Part shown: positions 16,182 through 22,546 of the stretch, one piece after another
Position numbering within the stretch: position 1 is the stretch's first letter
Layout of the letters: every line of letters begins with the position of its first letter
Source of the DNA: DATNFP01 sp035606335
Lineage (GTDB): Bacteria > Bacteroidota > Bacteroidia > Chitinophagales > Chitinophagaceae
Direction of reading: 5' to 3'
DNA length: 24,682 nucleotides
Assembly (NCBI GenBank): GCA_035606335.1
Contig: DATNFP010000024.1
Location: 1 to 24,682, forward strand
The notes under the pieces: generated by a model
Database searches by the model: none
What the model was told of the DNA's origin: nothing
What the model saw: only the letters and a program-made list of their open reading frames with translations
Made by a program: the position numbers and the translations under genes

Positions 16182-17261
16182 ATGCACAAGAATTTTAAGA
16201 ATATAGATAAGGTTGTTTTCGGGCGCGGGAGTTTTGATATGATGGATGGCATTCTTGCCGAAAAGCGCAATGAAAACGACCGTTTTTTTCTTTTTGTAGT
16301 TGACAATTATTTCAAGGATAAAGATCTGGCAAAACGTGTGCCTGCTAAGCCTGAAGATGTAATTAAGTTTATAGATGTAGATCCACATGAACCTACTACC
16401 GAACAGATTGATACATTGCGTGATGAGGTTTTATCAACAAAAGGATTACCCGCAGGTGTTATTGGTATAGGTGGCGGCAGCATTATGGATATTGCAAAAG
16501 CTATATCACTGATGTTTACCAACGAGGGTTCTTCTACACTTTACCAGGGATTGAACCTGATAAAGAAACCAGGTATTTATCATTTGGGCGTGCCGACTAT
16601 TTCAGGTACAGGTGCCGAAGTTTCTATGACGGCAGTGCTTACAGGCCCGGTAAAAAAATTAGGATTAAAATGTGAATGGACTGTTTTTAATCAGGTTATT
16701 CTCGATCCGGAATTGATAGCAAGCGTCCCTGTTGATAAATGGTTGTATACTGGTATGGATACTTATATCCATTGTATCGAATCCGAAAACGGTATTTTGA
16801 ATAATGCATATAGCCATGCTTATGCTGAACAATCATTGAAGTTGTGTCGTGAAATATTTTTAGATGAAAATGCAGGCCAGACTGCTGAGAATGATGACAA
16901 GCTAATGGTAGCATCTATGATGGGTGGTCTTAGCCTTACTTATTCCGAAGTTGGTGTATGTCACGCATTATCTTATGGATTGTCTAAGATATTAGGCGAA
17001 AAACATTGCTACGCAAATTGCCTTGCTTTCCAGCATCTTGAAGATTATTATCCTGAAGGTGTTGCAGAGTTTAAACAAATGCTGGTAAAGCATAAAGTAA
17101 AGCTTCCGCAAGGCATAAGCAACAGCTGGACAGATGAACAGATAACTGCAATGGCTCAGGTTGCATACAATCTTCCGCACATGTGGAATCATGCTATCGG
17201 TACAGATTGGAAAGAAAAGATTTCTATAGATCTAATTAAAGACCTTTACAAAAGAATGTAA
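16182..17261 (+). CDS. kdnB: Kdo 8-oxidase KdnB (iron-type alcohol dehydrogenase family)
   Basis: 359-residue member of the group III metal-dependent alcohol dehydrogenases. KdnB oxidises the C8 hydroxyl of Kdo to the aldehyde, the substrate for KdnA. The nucleotide-binding region has GIGGGSIMDIAKAISL (95-110) and PTISGTGAEVS (138-148). The metal ligands of the family are all present: Asp193 and His197 in GMDTYIHCIES, His261 in VCHALSYGL, and His275 in EKHCYANC. The length is slightly short against common 380-390-residue alcohol dehydrogenases, as expected for KdnB. It lies 28 bases after kdnA and only 2 bases before kdsA, so translation with kdsA is probably coupled. An unrelated alcohol dehydrogenase is the alternative, but the kdnA partner and the Kdo context make that unlikely. 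Confidence 0.88.
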   Translation: MHKNFKNIDKVVFGRGSFDMMDGILAEKRNENDRFFLFVVDNYFKDKDLAKRVPAKPEDVIKFIDVDPHEPTTEQIDTLRDEVLSTKGLPAGVIGIGGGSIMDIAKAISLMFTNEGSSTLYQGLNLIKKPGIYHLGVPTISGTGAEVSMTAVLTGPVKKLGLKCEWTVFNQVILDPELIASVPVDKWLYTGMDTYIHCIESENGILNNAYSHAYAEQSLKLCREIFLDENAGQTAENDDKLMVASMMGGLSLTYSEVGVCHALSYGLSKILGEKHCYANCLAFQHLEDYYPEGVAEFKQMLVKHKVKLPQGISNSWTDEQITAMAQVAYNLPHMWNHAIGTDWKEKISIDLIKDLYKRM

Positions 17262-17263
17262 TT

Positions 17264-18097
17264 ATGAGTGTAAAAAAAATAAAAGTAGGTAATATCGAGT
17301 GTGGTGCAGATCAGATGTTTTTGATATCCGGCCCATGCGTTATCGAGGAAGAAAGCGTGATGATGAAAACGGCCGAGAAGCTGAAAGAAGTAAGTGCAAA
17401 GCTTAATATTCCCATCATTTATAAATCTTCCTTCCTGAAGGATAATCGCAGCAGTTTAAAATATTATGATGGTCCCGGTTTGGATAAAGGTCTTAAAGTA
17501 TTAGCTAAGGTTAAAGAGCAGTTTGGGTTTACCCTCCTTACTGATATTCACTATCCCGATCATGCTGCTCCAACTGCAGAGGTTTGTGATGTATTACAGA
17601 TACCTGCTTACCTATGTATGCAATCGGGCCTTATGGTAGCTGCTGCAAAAACAGGTAAGGTTATTAATATCAAGCATGGCCAGTTCCTTGCTCCCGAAAA
17701 TATGAAGCACCCGATAGGTAAATGTATAGAGTCTGGTAATGACCAGATTATTCTTACAGAGCGTGGCTATACTATGGGCTATAATGACCTGGTAGTTGAT
17801 CCACGTAGTTTTTATCACATGTCACAATTAGGTTATCCAGTAGTGTTTGATATTACGCACTCTATCCGGAAATACGGTATTCCAAGTGCTGATGCAAAGG
17901 GTGGGGCAAGGGAATTTTTACCTGTGTTAAGCAAAGCAGGTGTTGCTTCCGGTGTTGATGGCATATTTATAGAAACCCATCCTGACCCGGAAAAAGCACT
18001 CTGTGATGCGGCAAGCCAGCTGGATGTTTATCATCTTGAAGAGTTTTTAAAGCCTTTGATTGAACTTCATGCAATAGAAGTCAAATACAGGAAGTAA
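17264..18097 (+). CDS. kdsA: Kdo-8-phosphate synthase KdsA, metal-dependent class, with unusual active-site changes
   Basis: 277-residue TIM-barrel enzyme that condenses PEP with D-arabinose 5-phosphate to Kdo 8-phosphate. ISGPCVIEEE carries Cys25, the metal ligand of class II enzymes (Asn in E. coli); the other ligands are His199 (DITHS), Glu237 (IETHPDPE) and Asp248 (LCDAASQL, close to the Aquifex form). Lys54, Lys59, Asn61, Arg62, Lys137 and Arg167 of the substrate pockets are kept. Odd points are FLKDNRSS where FDKANRSS is nearly universal (Leu58, Asp60), LCMQSGL where LCRQTDL is expected (Met119 for Arg), and IKHGQF for VKKGQF (His138). The loop after THS (RKYGIPSADAKGG) also differs from the usual VQ-rich form. 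It is 2 bases after kdnB and 30 before the transaldolase-CBS gene. The family is certain; the exact aldose substrate is less so. Confidence 0.9.
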   Translation: MSVKKIKVGNIECGADQMFLISGPCVIEEESVMMKTAEKLKEVSAKLNIPIIYKSSFLKDNRSSLKYYDGPGLDKGLKVLAKVKEQFGFTLLTDIHYPDHAAPTAEVCDVLQIPAYLCMQSGLMVAAAKTGKVINIKHGQFLAPENMKHPIGKCIESGNDQIILTERGYTMGYNDLVVDPRSFYHMSQLGYPVVFDITHSIRKYGIPSADAKGGAREFLPVLSKAGVASGVDGIFIETHPDPEKALCDAASQLDVYHLEEFLKPLIELHAIEVKYRK

Positions 18098-18127
18098 TTT
18101 AGCGCATTATTAAGTAAATAAACATAA

Positions 18128-19141
18128 ATGGAATTATACCTCGATTCTGCTAATCTCAAAGAAATTGAAGAAGGTTTCAAGCTTGGCTTTTTAAATGGTC
18201 TGACTACTACGCCCACTTTCATGCAACGCGAAGGTATTACCGATATTGACGGTACTATCCTTAAGCTTGCTAAAATGGTTCCCGTGCTGCAGATAGAAGC
18301 GCTCGGTAACTCTGCGGAAGAAGTAGTAAAAGAAGCTCGTCGCCAGCTCGACCTTGGCCTTGATCCTAAGCGTACAGTTTTCAAGATCCCTGTTTCTCTT
18401 GAAGGAGTTAGGGCTTGTAATCTATTGCGCAGGGAAGGCTTGTTGGTAAATGTTCACCTTGTATATACGTTGCAGCAGGCTTACATGGCTATGCATGCCG
18501 GTGCTACTTATGTTTGCCCGTTAGTAGGCCGTTTGCAGGATCAGGGACATGATGCTTTGGCTCTTGTAGAGCAATGTGTTGATGCTGTTGAACGTTATGG
18601 ATACGATACCAAAATCATGTTCAGCTCTGTACGTAACTCAGAACATGTTCGTAACGCCATCAATATTGGTGCCCATACCATTACTGTTCCATTGAAGATC
18701 CTGAAATCTTTGACGGATAATAATTTCACAACTCTTGGAACAGATCAGTTCCTGAGCGATACTCGCTTAATGACTGTTCGTGTGAAAGAAGCAATAAATG
18801 GTACTAATCCATTAGTACCCGCCAGCATGAATCTTAAAGATGCCATTATAAAAATGACGGAATATGGCTTTGGCTCTATAATAGTTACTAATGGTGATGG
18901 CAGCGTAAAAGGTGTCTTTACAGATGGTGATCTTCGTCGTTTATTACAGAAAGAAGGAGAGCACATCCTGGGTAAAAAGATGGATGAAATGGAATATAAA
19001 TCACCTATCAGCATCGAAGCAGGTGCTTTATTGAATGATGCAGCAACTTTATTTAAGAAAATGAATGTCGACAATATCCTGGTTACTGAAAATGGCAAGG
19101 CTGTGGGAATGCTCGATATTCAGGACTTGAAAAACGATTAA
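18128..19141 (+). CDS. Transaldolase/fructose-6-phosphate-aldolase-like domain fused to a KdsD-like CBS pair
   Basis: 337 residues in two parts. Residues 1-215 are a complete TalC/FSA-type barrel: MELYLDSA with Asp6, Glu57, Schiff-base Lys86 in FKIPVS, AGATYVCPLVGRLQDQGHDA (124-143), and KIMFSSVRN (162-170). Residues ~229-337 are two CBS motifs, the first with GSIIVTNGDGSVKGVFTDGDLRRLL (249-273; the last part is almost identical to KdsD), the second with NVDNILVTENGKAVGMLDIQDL. Changes from the family are Thr28 for the conserved Asn of TTNPS, His110 for Thr in NVTLIFS, and Leu132 for Phe/Tyr in the SPFVGR region. Lying between kdsA and kdsC, where kdsD would fit, it probably supplies or controls arabinose 5-phosphate (inference). 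No SIS domain is present. I recognise no characterised protein of this architecture, so no gene symbol is given. Confidence 0.85.
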   Translation: MELYLDSANLKEIEEGFKLGFLNGLTTTPTFMQREGITDIDGTILKLAKMVPVLQIEALGNSAEEVVKEARRQLDLGLDPKRTVFKIPVSLEGVRACNLLRREGLLVNVHLVYTLQQAYMAMHAGATYVCPLVGRLQDQGHDALALVEQCVDAVERYGYDTKIMFSSVRNSEHVRNAINIGAHTITVPLKILKSLTDNNFTTLGTDQFLSDTRLMTVRVKEAINGTNPLVPASMNLKDAIIKMTEYGFGSIIVTNGDGSVKGVFTDGDLRRLLQKEGEHILGKKMDEMEYKSPISIEAGALLNDAATLFKKMNVDNILVTENGKAVGMLDIQDLKND

Positions 19142-19189
19142 TAGATATTAAAATTTTACTGCAAGGTGTGTAAGTAGTTGTAATTCAGT

Positions 19190-19197
19190 TACATTTG
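19190..19197 (+). promoter_or_regulatory. Possible internal -7 element before kdsC-kdsB
   Basis: TACATTTG matches TAnnTTTG exactly and lies in the 87-base gap between the transaldolase-CBS gene and kdsC, 32 bases before the ATG at 19229. The gap is the second largest in the cluster, which allows a separate promoter. Confidence 0.4.
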
Positions 19198-19228
19198 CTA
19201 TGGCTTACATACTTTGCAGTTTTTTATA

Positions 19229-19939
19229 ATGGAAACAGATCTTCATCAAATAAAAGATAATTTTAAAGGAATATTTTTAGCAACTCTGCCCGAATTACAG
19301 GAAAAACTTGCTAAAATAAAAGCTTATGTGTTTGATTGGGATGGCGTTTTTAACAACGGGTTTAAAGACGAAAATGGGTCTAGTCCATTTAGTGAAGTAG
19401 ATGCAATGGGTACCAATTTGTTGCGTTTTAACCATTATTTACGTACAGGAAACCCTCCAATTTCAATAATACTTTCAGGTGAAAAAAATAAGGCCTCATT
19501 TACATTGGCTGACAGAGAGCACTTCCATGCTGTATATTTTAATGTGAAGAATAAGAAAGAAGCGTTGCTACATCTGTGTACAACGCGCAATCTATCTCCC
19601 AATGAAGTTGCATTTTTCTTTGATGATGTATTGGATCTTTCTTTTGCAGAACAATGTGGTCTGCGCGTGATGGTAGGCAGAAAGGCTAACCCTTTGTTGA
19701 TAGAATTTGCGAAACGAAATAATCTTGTGGATTATATAACTTCTGTAGATGGTGGTAATCATGCTGTTCGTGAATCCATTGAATTGCTACTTGGCTTAAG
19801 CGAACGTTATGATGATACCATCTGTCAGCGTATGTTCTTCACAGATGGCTATCAGCAATATCTTAAAATGCGTAATCATCCTAGCCCACTTTTTTATACA
19901 GAGTCTGGTCCCAAAATAATAGAACAGAATCCACGATGA
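19229..19939 (+). CDS. kdsC: KdsC-like HAD phosphatase (Kdo-8-phosphate phosphatase), enlarged
   Basis: HAD-superfamily phosphatase expected to remove phosphate from Kdo 8-phosphate. Motif I is FDWDGVFNNG with nucleophile Asp36 and Asp38, motif II ILSGEKNK with Ser73, motif III the lysines around NVKNKKEAL (95-103), and motif IV FFDDVLDLSFA with Asp122/Asp123/Asp126. DYITSVDGGNHAVRESIELLL (158-178) is the KdsC-type end (GGGAVRE..E.IL). At 236 residues it is longer than the usual 160-190: about 30 extra residues precede motif I and about 55 follow the normal end, rich in Tyr/Phe. Start is the ATG at 19229; an upstream in-frame TTG (19214) is less likely. Its stop overlaps the kdsB start (ATGA, 4 bases), so the two are translationally coupled. 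Because the core is divergent, the phosphatase role depends partly on context. Confidence 0.82.
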   Translation: METDLHQIKDNFKGIFLATLPELQEKLAKIKAYVFDWDGVFNNGFKDENGSSPFSEVDAMGTNLLRFNHYLRTGNPPISIILSGEKNKASFTLADREHFHAVYFNVKNKKEALLHLCTTRNLSPNEVAFFFDDVLDLSFAEQCGLRVMVGRKANPLLIEFAKRNNLVDYITSVDGGNHAVRESIELLLGLSERYDDTICQRMFFTDGYQQYLKMRNHPSPLFYTESGPKIIEQNPR

Positions 19940-20679
19940 TAGTTGGTATTATTCCTGCACGATATGCATCCACACGTTTCCCGGGAAAACCGTTAATTGA
20001 TATTCAGGGAAAGAGTATGCTTCAGCATGTGTACGAACGATCTTCACAAAGTGCTTCATTGAATAAGGTCGTCGTGGCAACAGATGATGAACGGATCTTT
20101 AAGCATGTTCTATCGTTCGGGGGTGAGGCTGTAATGACGGCTGTTGACCATCCGAGTGGCACTGATCGTTGCTGGGAGGCATTACAACAACTCGATGTAG
20201 ATTATCAGTACGTTATAAACATACAAGGCGACGAGCCTTTTATTGATCCTGCACAAATTGATGAATTGGCTGTAGCGTTACAAGATGGTACAGTAGAATT
20301 GGCCACGCAAATGATCCCAGTTCATTCTCATTCTGAATTGTTTGATAAAGGGGAAGTAAAAATTGTATTAAATGATAAAATGGAAGCCTTGTATTTTAGC
20401 CGTATGGTTATTCCATTTATCAAAGGTGTTGATGAAAAAGAATGGCACTTACATCATTTATATTATCGTCATGTAGGTATGTATGCATATAGGAGTGATG
20501 TACTCGAAAAAATTACAAAGCTTCCCGTTTCTTCATTAGAAAAGGCCGAATCATTAGAGCAATTGCGTTGGCTCGAAAATGGGTTTAAAATAAAATGTAC
20601 AATCACTCATTTCGAAAGTCATTGCATTGATACTCCGCAAGATGTAGAAAAGGTGCTGCACTTAATGGCCAAAAAATAA
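19936..20679 (+). CDS. kdsB: CMP-Kdo (or CMP-Kdo8N) synthetase KdsB
   Basis: 247-residue cytidylyltransferase that activates the 3-deoxy-octulosonate with CTP before WaaA uses it. The N-terminal nucleotide site is IIPARYASTRFPGKPL (5-20), followed by VVVATDDERI, DHPSGTDRCWEA and the metal-binding NIQGDEPFI (94-102). LYFSRMVIPFIKG and HVGMYAYRSDVL are typical of the middle, and SLEKAESLEQLRWLENGFKI (199-218) of the C-terminal part. All family motifs and the usual length are intact. In Shewanella the enzyme in the Kdo8N pathway prefers the 8-amino sugar; given kdnA and kdnB in the same cluster the same may hold here (inference). Last gene of the cluster; no hairpin terminator was seen in the following 121 bases. 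Confidence 0.95.
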   Translation: MIVGIIPARYASTRFPGKPLIDIQGKSMLQHVYERSSQSASLNKVVVATDDERIFKHVLSFGGEAVMTAVDHPSGTDRCWEALQQLDVDYQYVINIQGDEPFIDPAQIDELAVALQDGTVELATQMIPVHSHSELFDKGEVKIVLNDKMEALYFSRMVIPFIKGVDEKEWHLHHLYYRHVGMYAYRSDVLEKITKLPVSSLEKAESLEQLRWLENGFKIKCTITHFESHCIDTPQDVEKVLHLMAKK

Positions 20680-20800
20680 TTTTTCTTTACTGAAATTGTA
20701 TTAAAATATTTGAGATATAAATATATTTCATCATCTTTACATACATATAGCCTGATCTCCTCTAATAATTATTAATCAATAAATTTTTTAAACCACGGCT
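20680..20800. other. Intergenic leader, AT-rich
   Basis: 121 bases with no ORF of interest and no hairpin terminator for kdsB. TATATTTC at 20722-20729 is one base off the -7 consensus but lies 70 bases before the next start, so no promoter is called. Confidence 0.5.
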
Positions 20801-21097
20801 ATGTACATTGTTAGAGACATTTTTAATTTAAAATTTGGGCATTACAAAGATGCCAAAGCCTTATTGGATGAAGCATCCAGGAAAGATTTGTTACCGCAGC
20901 AGAATGGGAATCGTATACTTTCTGACTTTACAGGTGATGCATATAGATTGGTTTTTGAACAGCAATTTGATTCATTGGCTGATTATGAAAAGTCGCTCTC
21001 CGGCAGCATGGCTAAAAACGATTGGCAGAACTGGTATGGTAAGTTCAAAGACCATGTAGAGCGTTCTCATAGAGAAATATTGAAGGAGGTCAAATAA
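20801..21097 (+). CDS. Small protein of unknown function, possible dimeric alpha/beta barrel
   Basis: 98-residue soluble protein from the ATG at 20801. No signal peptide or membrane segment is seen. A first strand (MYIVRDIFNLKFG) leads to a helix (HYKDAKALLDEAS), a strand with SDFTGDAYRLVFEQQF, then a helical C-terminus (LADYEKSLSGSM.., HVERSHREILKEV). This beta-alpha-beta order and the closing ESR-like helix resemble the NIPSNAP/ABM type of dimeric ferredoxin-like proteins, but I could not match a named family with confidence. It is followed 19 bases later by a good terminator, so it is the end of a transcript, either its own or one shared with kdsB. No function is claimed. Confidence 0.7.
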   Translation: MYIVRDIFNLKFGHYKDAKALLDEASRKDLLPQQNGNRILSDFTGDAYRLVFEQQFDSLADYEKSLSGSMAKNDWQNWYGKFKDHVERSHREILKEVK

Positions 21098-21115
21098 ATC
21101 TTATTTACTTCATTG

Positions 21116-21147
21116 AAGCCGTCTCATACCATTGAGACGGTTTTTCT
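21116..21147 (+). terminator. Rho-independent terminator
   Basis: CCGTCTCA (21119-21126) pairs with TGAGACGG (21133-21140) around TACCAT, and the stem extends by A-T and G-T pairs outward. It is followed by TTTTTCTTTTT, 19 bases after the 98-residue gene. Confidence 0.85.
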
Positions 21148-21163
21148 TTTTATATTTCGAATA

Positions 21164-21171
21164 TATTTTTG
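21164..21171 (+). promoter_or_regulatory. Bacteroidota -7 element for the Kir channel gene
   Basis: TATTTTTG matches TAnnTTTG exactly, 21 bases before the ATG at 21193 and just after the terminator of the previous gene, a sensible place for a new promoter. Confidence 0.5.
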
Positions 21172-21192
21172 AGACATTAAATTAAGAACTGT

Positions 21193-22149
21193 ATGGCCGT
21201 GCATGAAAAATTAAATCCGTTTCTAAAAACAAATGAGGACACGGGTTTTGGAAGCAACCCCAATAGCTATGGAGGACGTTTTATTAATAAAGATGGCAGT
21301 TTTAATCTTAAGAGGGAGGGCATTTCAGTCTTGAATAGATTTAGCATTTATCAGAGAATGCTGAATTTGCCGAGATGGAAACTTTTCGCCGTCATATTTA
21401 TATTTTACTTTGCTATGAACCTTCTTTTCACGTTTGCTTATCTTATTGCAGGTACTCACGAATTGCAGGGAATGGTTAACCAAACACATTGGGGTAAATT
21501 TAAAGAGGTTTTTTATTTCAGCACCCAGACTTTTACAACTGTTGGTTATGGGCGTGTAAATCCGATGGGTGATGCTGCAAATATTATTGCTTCTATTGAA
21601 GCACTTACAGGTTTTTTGTCTTTTGCTATAGCAACAGGATTAATGTATGGGCGTTTTGCGAAACCAAGATCTTACCTGGCTTTTAGCAAATATGCCTTAA
21701 TTAGTCCTTATAAAGGTGATACAGCACTTACTTTTCGTTTCGCTACCTACAAAGACAATCATACGTTGACCAATGTCGAAATAAAAGTAAGCATTGCTCT
21801 TAGAGTCGAAGAGAATGGCAAAGCCATATACAAATTCTATGACTTGGCATTAGAACGATACAAAGTTGATAACCTGCCAATGAACTGGACAGTAGTACAT
21901 CCTATAGATGAAAATAGCCCAATACAGGGATTTACTGTGGAAGATATGCAGATAGCCGATGTGGAATTATATGTATTAATTACCGGGTTTGATGATGTAT
22001 ATTCAAACTACGTACTTCAGCGTACGTCTTACACTTACCAGGAGATAAAGTTCAAAGCGAAATTTGTTCCTATGTATCGCGAAAGTGATGATGGCAAAAC
22101 TACTATTCTTGAAATGCATAAGCTCAACGATGTGATAGAAGTATCTTAA
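21193..22149 (+). CDS. KirBac-type inward-rectifier potassium channel
   Basis: 318-residue channel. A cytoplasmic N-terminus (1-62) with FGSNPNSYGGRFINKDGSFN (19-38), typical of Kir proteins, leads through the slide helix to TM1 (about 63-86). The pore loop holds FYFSTQTFTTVGYGRVNPMG, with the potassium selectivity filter TVGYG at 116-120. TM2 spans about 127-152 and ends at GRFAKPR. The C-terminal cytoplasmic immunoglobulin-like domain (from ~160) has FSKYALISPYKG, TFRFATYKDNHTLTNVEIKV and NLPMNWTVVHPIDENSPIQG, all strong Kir signatures, and a HE/LND-rich end. The architecture is complete and of family length. It would set inner-membrane potassium permeability. It has its own promoter-like element and no evident functional partner among its neighbours. 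Confidence 0.95.
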   Translation: MAVHEKLNPFLKTNEDTGFGSNPNSYGGRFINKDGSFNLKREGISVLNRFSIYQRMLNLPRWKLFAVIFIFYFAMNLLFTFAYLIAGTHELQGMVNQTHWGKFKEVFYFSTQTFTTVGYGRVNPMGDAANIIASIEALTGFLSFAIATGLMYGRFAKPRSYLAFSKYALISPYKGDTALTFRFATYKDNHTLTNVEIKVSIALRVEENGKAIYKFYDLALERYKVDNLPMNWTVVHPIDENSPIQGFTVEDMQIADVELYVLITGFDDVYSNYVLQRTSYTYQEIKFKAKFVPMYRESDDGKTTILEMHKLNDVIEVS

Positions 22150-22546
22150 AAAGATCTTATGATTTATCAGGGGTTTGTTGTCGCTATCTTTTCTCAAATA
22201 AACTACTGTTTATATATACCTTCGTAGTTGATGCAATCGTCTAATTACCTTGTCATCCAGAACGAAGCCCCAAGCCTCTGCGCGAAGGCCGCAGTGAAGG
22301 ATCTCCTTAATCAAGGCAACAAAAGGAAAAATACGAGAAAAACAAGGGGCATAATTGGGGCATGAATGAGGCATAAAGTGCAAGATTGATCTATTTAACC
22401 ACTTGATTGTCAATATAAAATTGAGAAATCAGATTATTTTGATTTAAATGGGAAATGAGCTTTGAATTTATCTAGCCATTAATAAAATTATGATAATGCC
22501 AAACTATAAAATTGATTTAGAATAGATAATATCTTAGCAATGTAAA
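22150..22546. other. 397-base gene-free stretch with a GC-richer repeat-like segment
   Basis: No credible ORF starts here on either strand. The flanks are AT-rich, but 22250-22310 is richer in G and C and looks like a dispersed-repeat remnant (listed separately). No T-tract hairpin ends the Kir gene. Near the right end, TATCTTAG at 22530-22537 is a weak -7 candidate for the glycosyltransferase gene starting at 22547. Confidence 0.6.
22250..22310. repeat. Candidate dispersed intergenic repeat remnant
   Basis: The segment begins TTGTCATCCAGAACGAAG and ends GTGAAGGATCTCCTTA, which resembles the 'GTCATCCTGAGCGAAGCGAAGGATCT' type of short repeats spread between genes in many bacterial genomes. 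Between the two halves lies an inserted piece with a small hairpin, CTGCG (22278-22282) and CGCAG (22290-22294). Base composition differs from the surroundings. Copy number cannot be judged from one window. Confidence 0.45.

Noticed and set aside
18128..19141. Plain transaldolase of the pentose phosphate pathway
   Set aside because: The CBS pair, the changed active-site residues and the position between kdsA and kdsC do not fit an ordinary transaldolase.
19214..19231. TTG start at 19214 for kdsC
   Set aside because: The ATG at 19229 is five codons later and is the more likely start.
17264..20679. A hidden SIS-domain kdsD
   Set aside because: No frame in the cluster shows a SIS domain; every gap is under 100 bases.
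22210..22413. 67-codon minus-strand frame in the gap after the Kir gene
   Set aside because: It runs across the repeat-like segment, has no recognisable protein pattern and no leader signal.
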